Assembly (NCBI GenBank): GCA_007125475.1
Contig: SLDB01000203.1
Span: 1 to 5,347 of the forward strand
Reading direction: 5' to 3'
DNA length: 5,347 nt
Source: Nitriliruptoraceae bacterium
Lineage (GTDB): Bacteria; Actinomycetota; Nitriliruptoria; Nitriliruptorales; Nitriliruptoraceae
Shown here: in pieces, positions 5,158 through 5,347 of the stretch
How the letters are laid out: every line of letters begins with the position of its first letter
How positions within the stretch are numbered: the first letter of the stretch is position 1
Notes under the pieces: model-generated
What the model was told of the DNA's origin: nothing
Databases searched by the model: none
What the model saw: the letters and a program-made list of their open reading frames with translations, nothing else
Program-made: the position numbers and the translations under genes

Positions 5158-5347
5158 CCAACGTCCTAGCTGCAGCCGAGTGGGGTGGCGAGTTCGAGGG
5201 TGCCCTCGATCCGATCAACAACCTCTTCGCGTTCCCGGCGATCTGGGAGTTCAGCCTGTTCGGGCTCGACCTCTCGATCAACCGCACGATCCTGATCGCG
5301 TGGTTCATGACCCTCCTCGTCGGTTCGCTGTTCTTCTTCGGCCTGCG
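5154..5347 (+). CDS. atpB: ATP synthase F0 subunit a (AtpB), 3'-truncated
   Basis: Only the first 64 residues are in the window; the gene runs past the right edge. Subunit a is the membrane part of the F-type ATP synthase that carries the two proton half-channels next to the c-ring. GTG 5154 overlaps the TGA of atpI (GTGA), with GGAG at 5141-5144 nine bases upstream. The N-terminus is soluble, with a segment FAFPAIWEFSLFGLDLSIN (25-43), and the first membrane helix begins at about residue 44 (RTILIAWFMTLLVGSLFFFGL). This matches the family layout, in which a short periplasmic-side segment leads into helix 1. The catalytic arginine and the other helices lie outside the window. Position after atpI supports the call, and the rest of the atp operon should follow. 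Confidence 0.88.
   Translation, partial: MTNVLAAAEWGGEFEGALDPINNLFAFPAIWEFSLFGLDLSINRTILIAWFMTLLVGSLFFFGL

Noticed and set aside
1..5347. Search for CRISPR arrays, insertion sequences, phage or defence genes
   Set aside because: No spaced direct repeats, transposase motifs, terminal inverted repeats or compositional breaks were seen; gene spacing is tight and all genes are housekeeping.

Overview
The window is a GC-rich bacterial segment with every gene on the plus strand. It reads as a housekeeping locus of an actinobacterium (Actinomycetota). GTG and ATG starts, strong G/C third-position bias, and the order prmC - tsaC/sua5 - glyA - wecA - ATP synthase accessory genes - atpB all fit that phylum. 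The same core order (prfA-prmC-sua5-wecA-atpI-atpB) is known in Mycobacterium, and a version with glyA inserted is known in Streptomyces. Several protein details (divergent PrmC motifs, an unusual SHMT, a separate AtpZ-like protein) suggest a lineage away from the well-studied genera, perhaps Acidimicrobiia. That placement is a guess from sequence feel, not a search result.

Layout. Positions 1-749 hold most of prmC (release-factor glutamine methyltransferase), whose 5' end lies outside the window. A 127-base gap with several hairpins leads to tsaC (877-1578, threonylcarbamoyl-AMP synthase for tRNA t6A). A 142-base gap with a hairpin and a candidate -10 box precedes glyA (1721-2995, serine hydroxymethyltransferase). 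One base after the glyA stop, wecA begins (2997-4151, polyprenyl-phosphate sugar-1-phosphate transferase of the MraY/WecA family). A 183-base gap then carries the best promoter candidate in the window (TTGGCG, 17 bases, TAGCGT) and a strong leader hairpin. After it come an AtpZ-like two-helix protein (4335-4658), an AtpI-like four-helix protein (4636-5157) and the start of atpB (5154 to the window end). These three overlap one another and look translationally coupled.

How the genes relate. PrmC and TsaC both maintain translation fidelity: one modifies release factors, the other makes the precursor of t6A in tRNA. GlyA supplies glycine and one-carbon units. WecA starts lipid-linked glycan synthesis at the membrane. 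The last three genes open the F-type ATP synthase operon; AtpI and AtpZ family proteins assist assembly of its membrane sector.

I found no mobile element, CRISPR array, tRNA or rRNA gene, phage gene or defence system, and no convincing sign of a new system. The points worth a second look are small: the structured leaders and promoter of the atp operon, the AtpZ-AtpI pair, and non-canonical residues in PrmC and SHMT.
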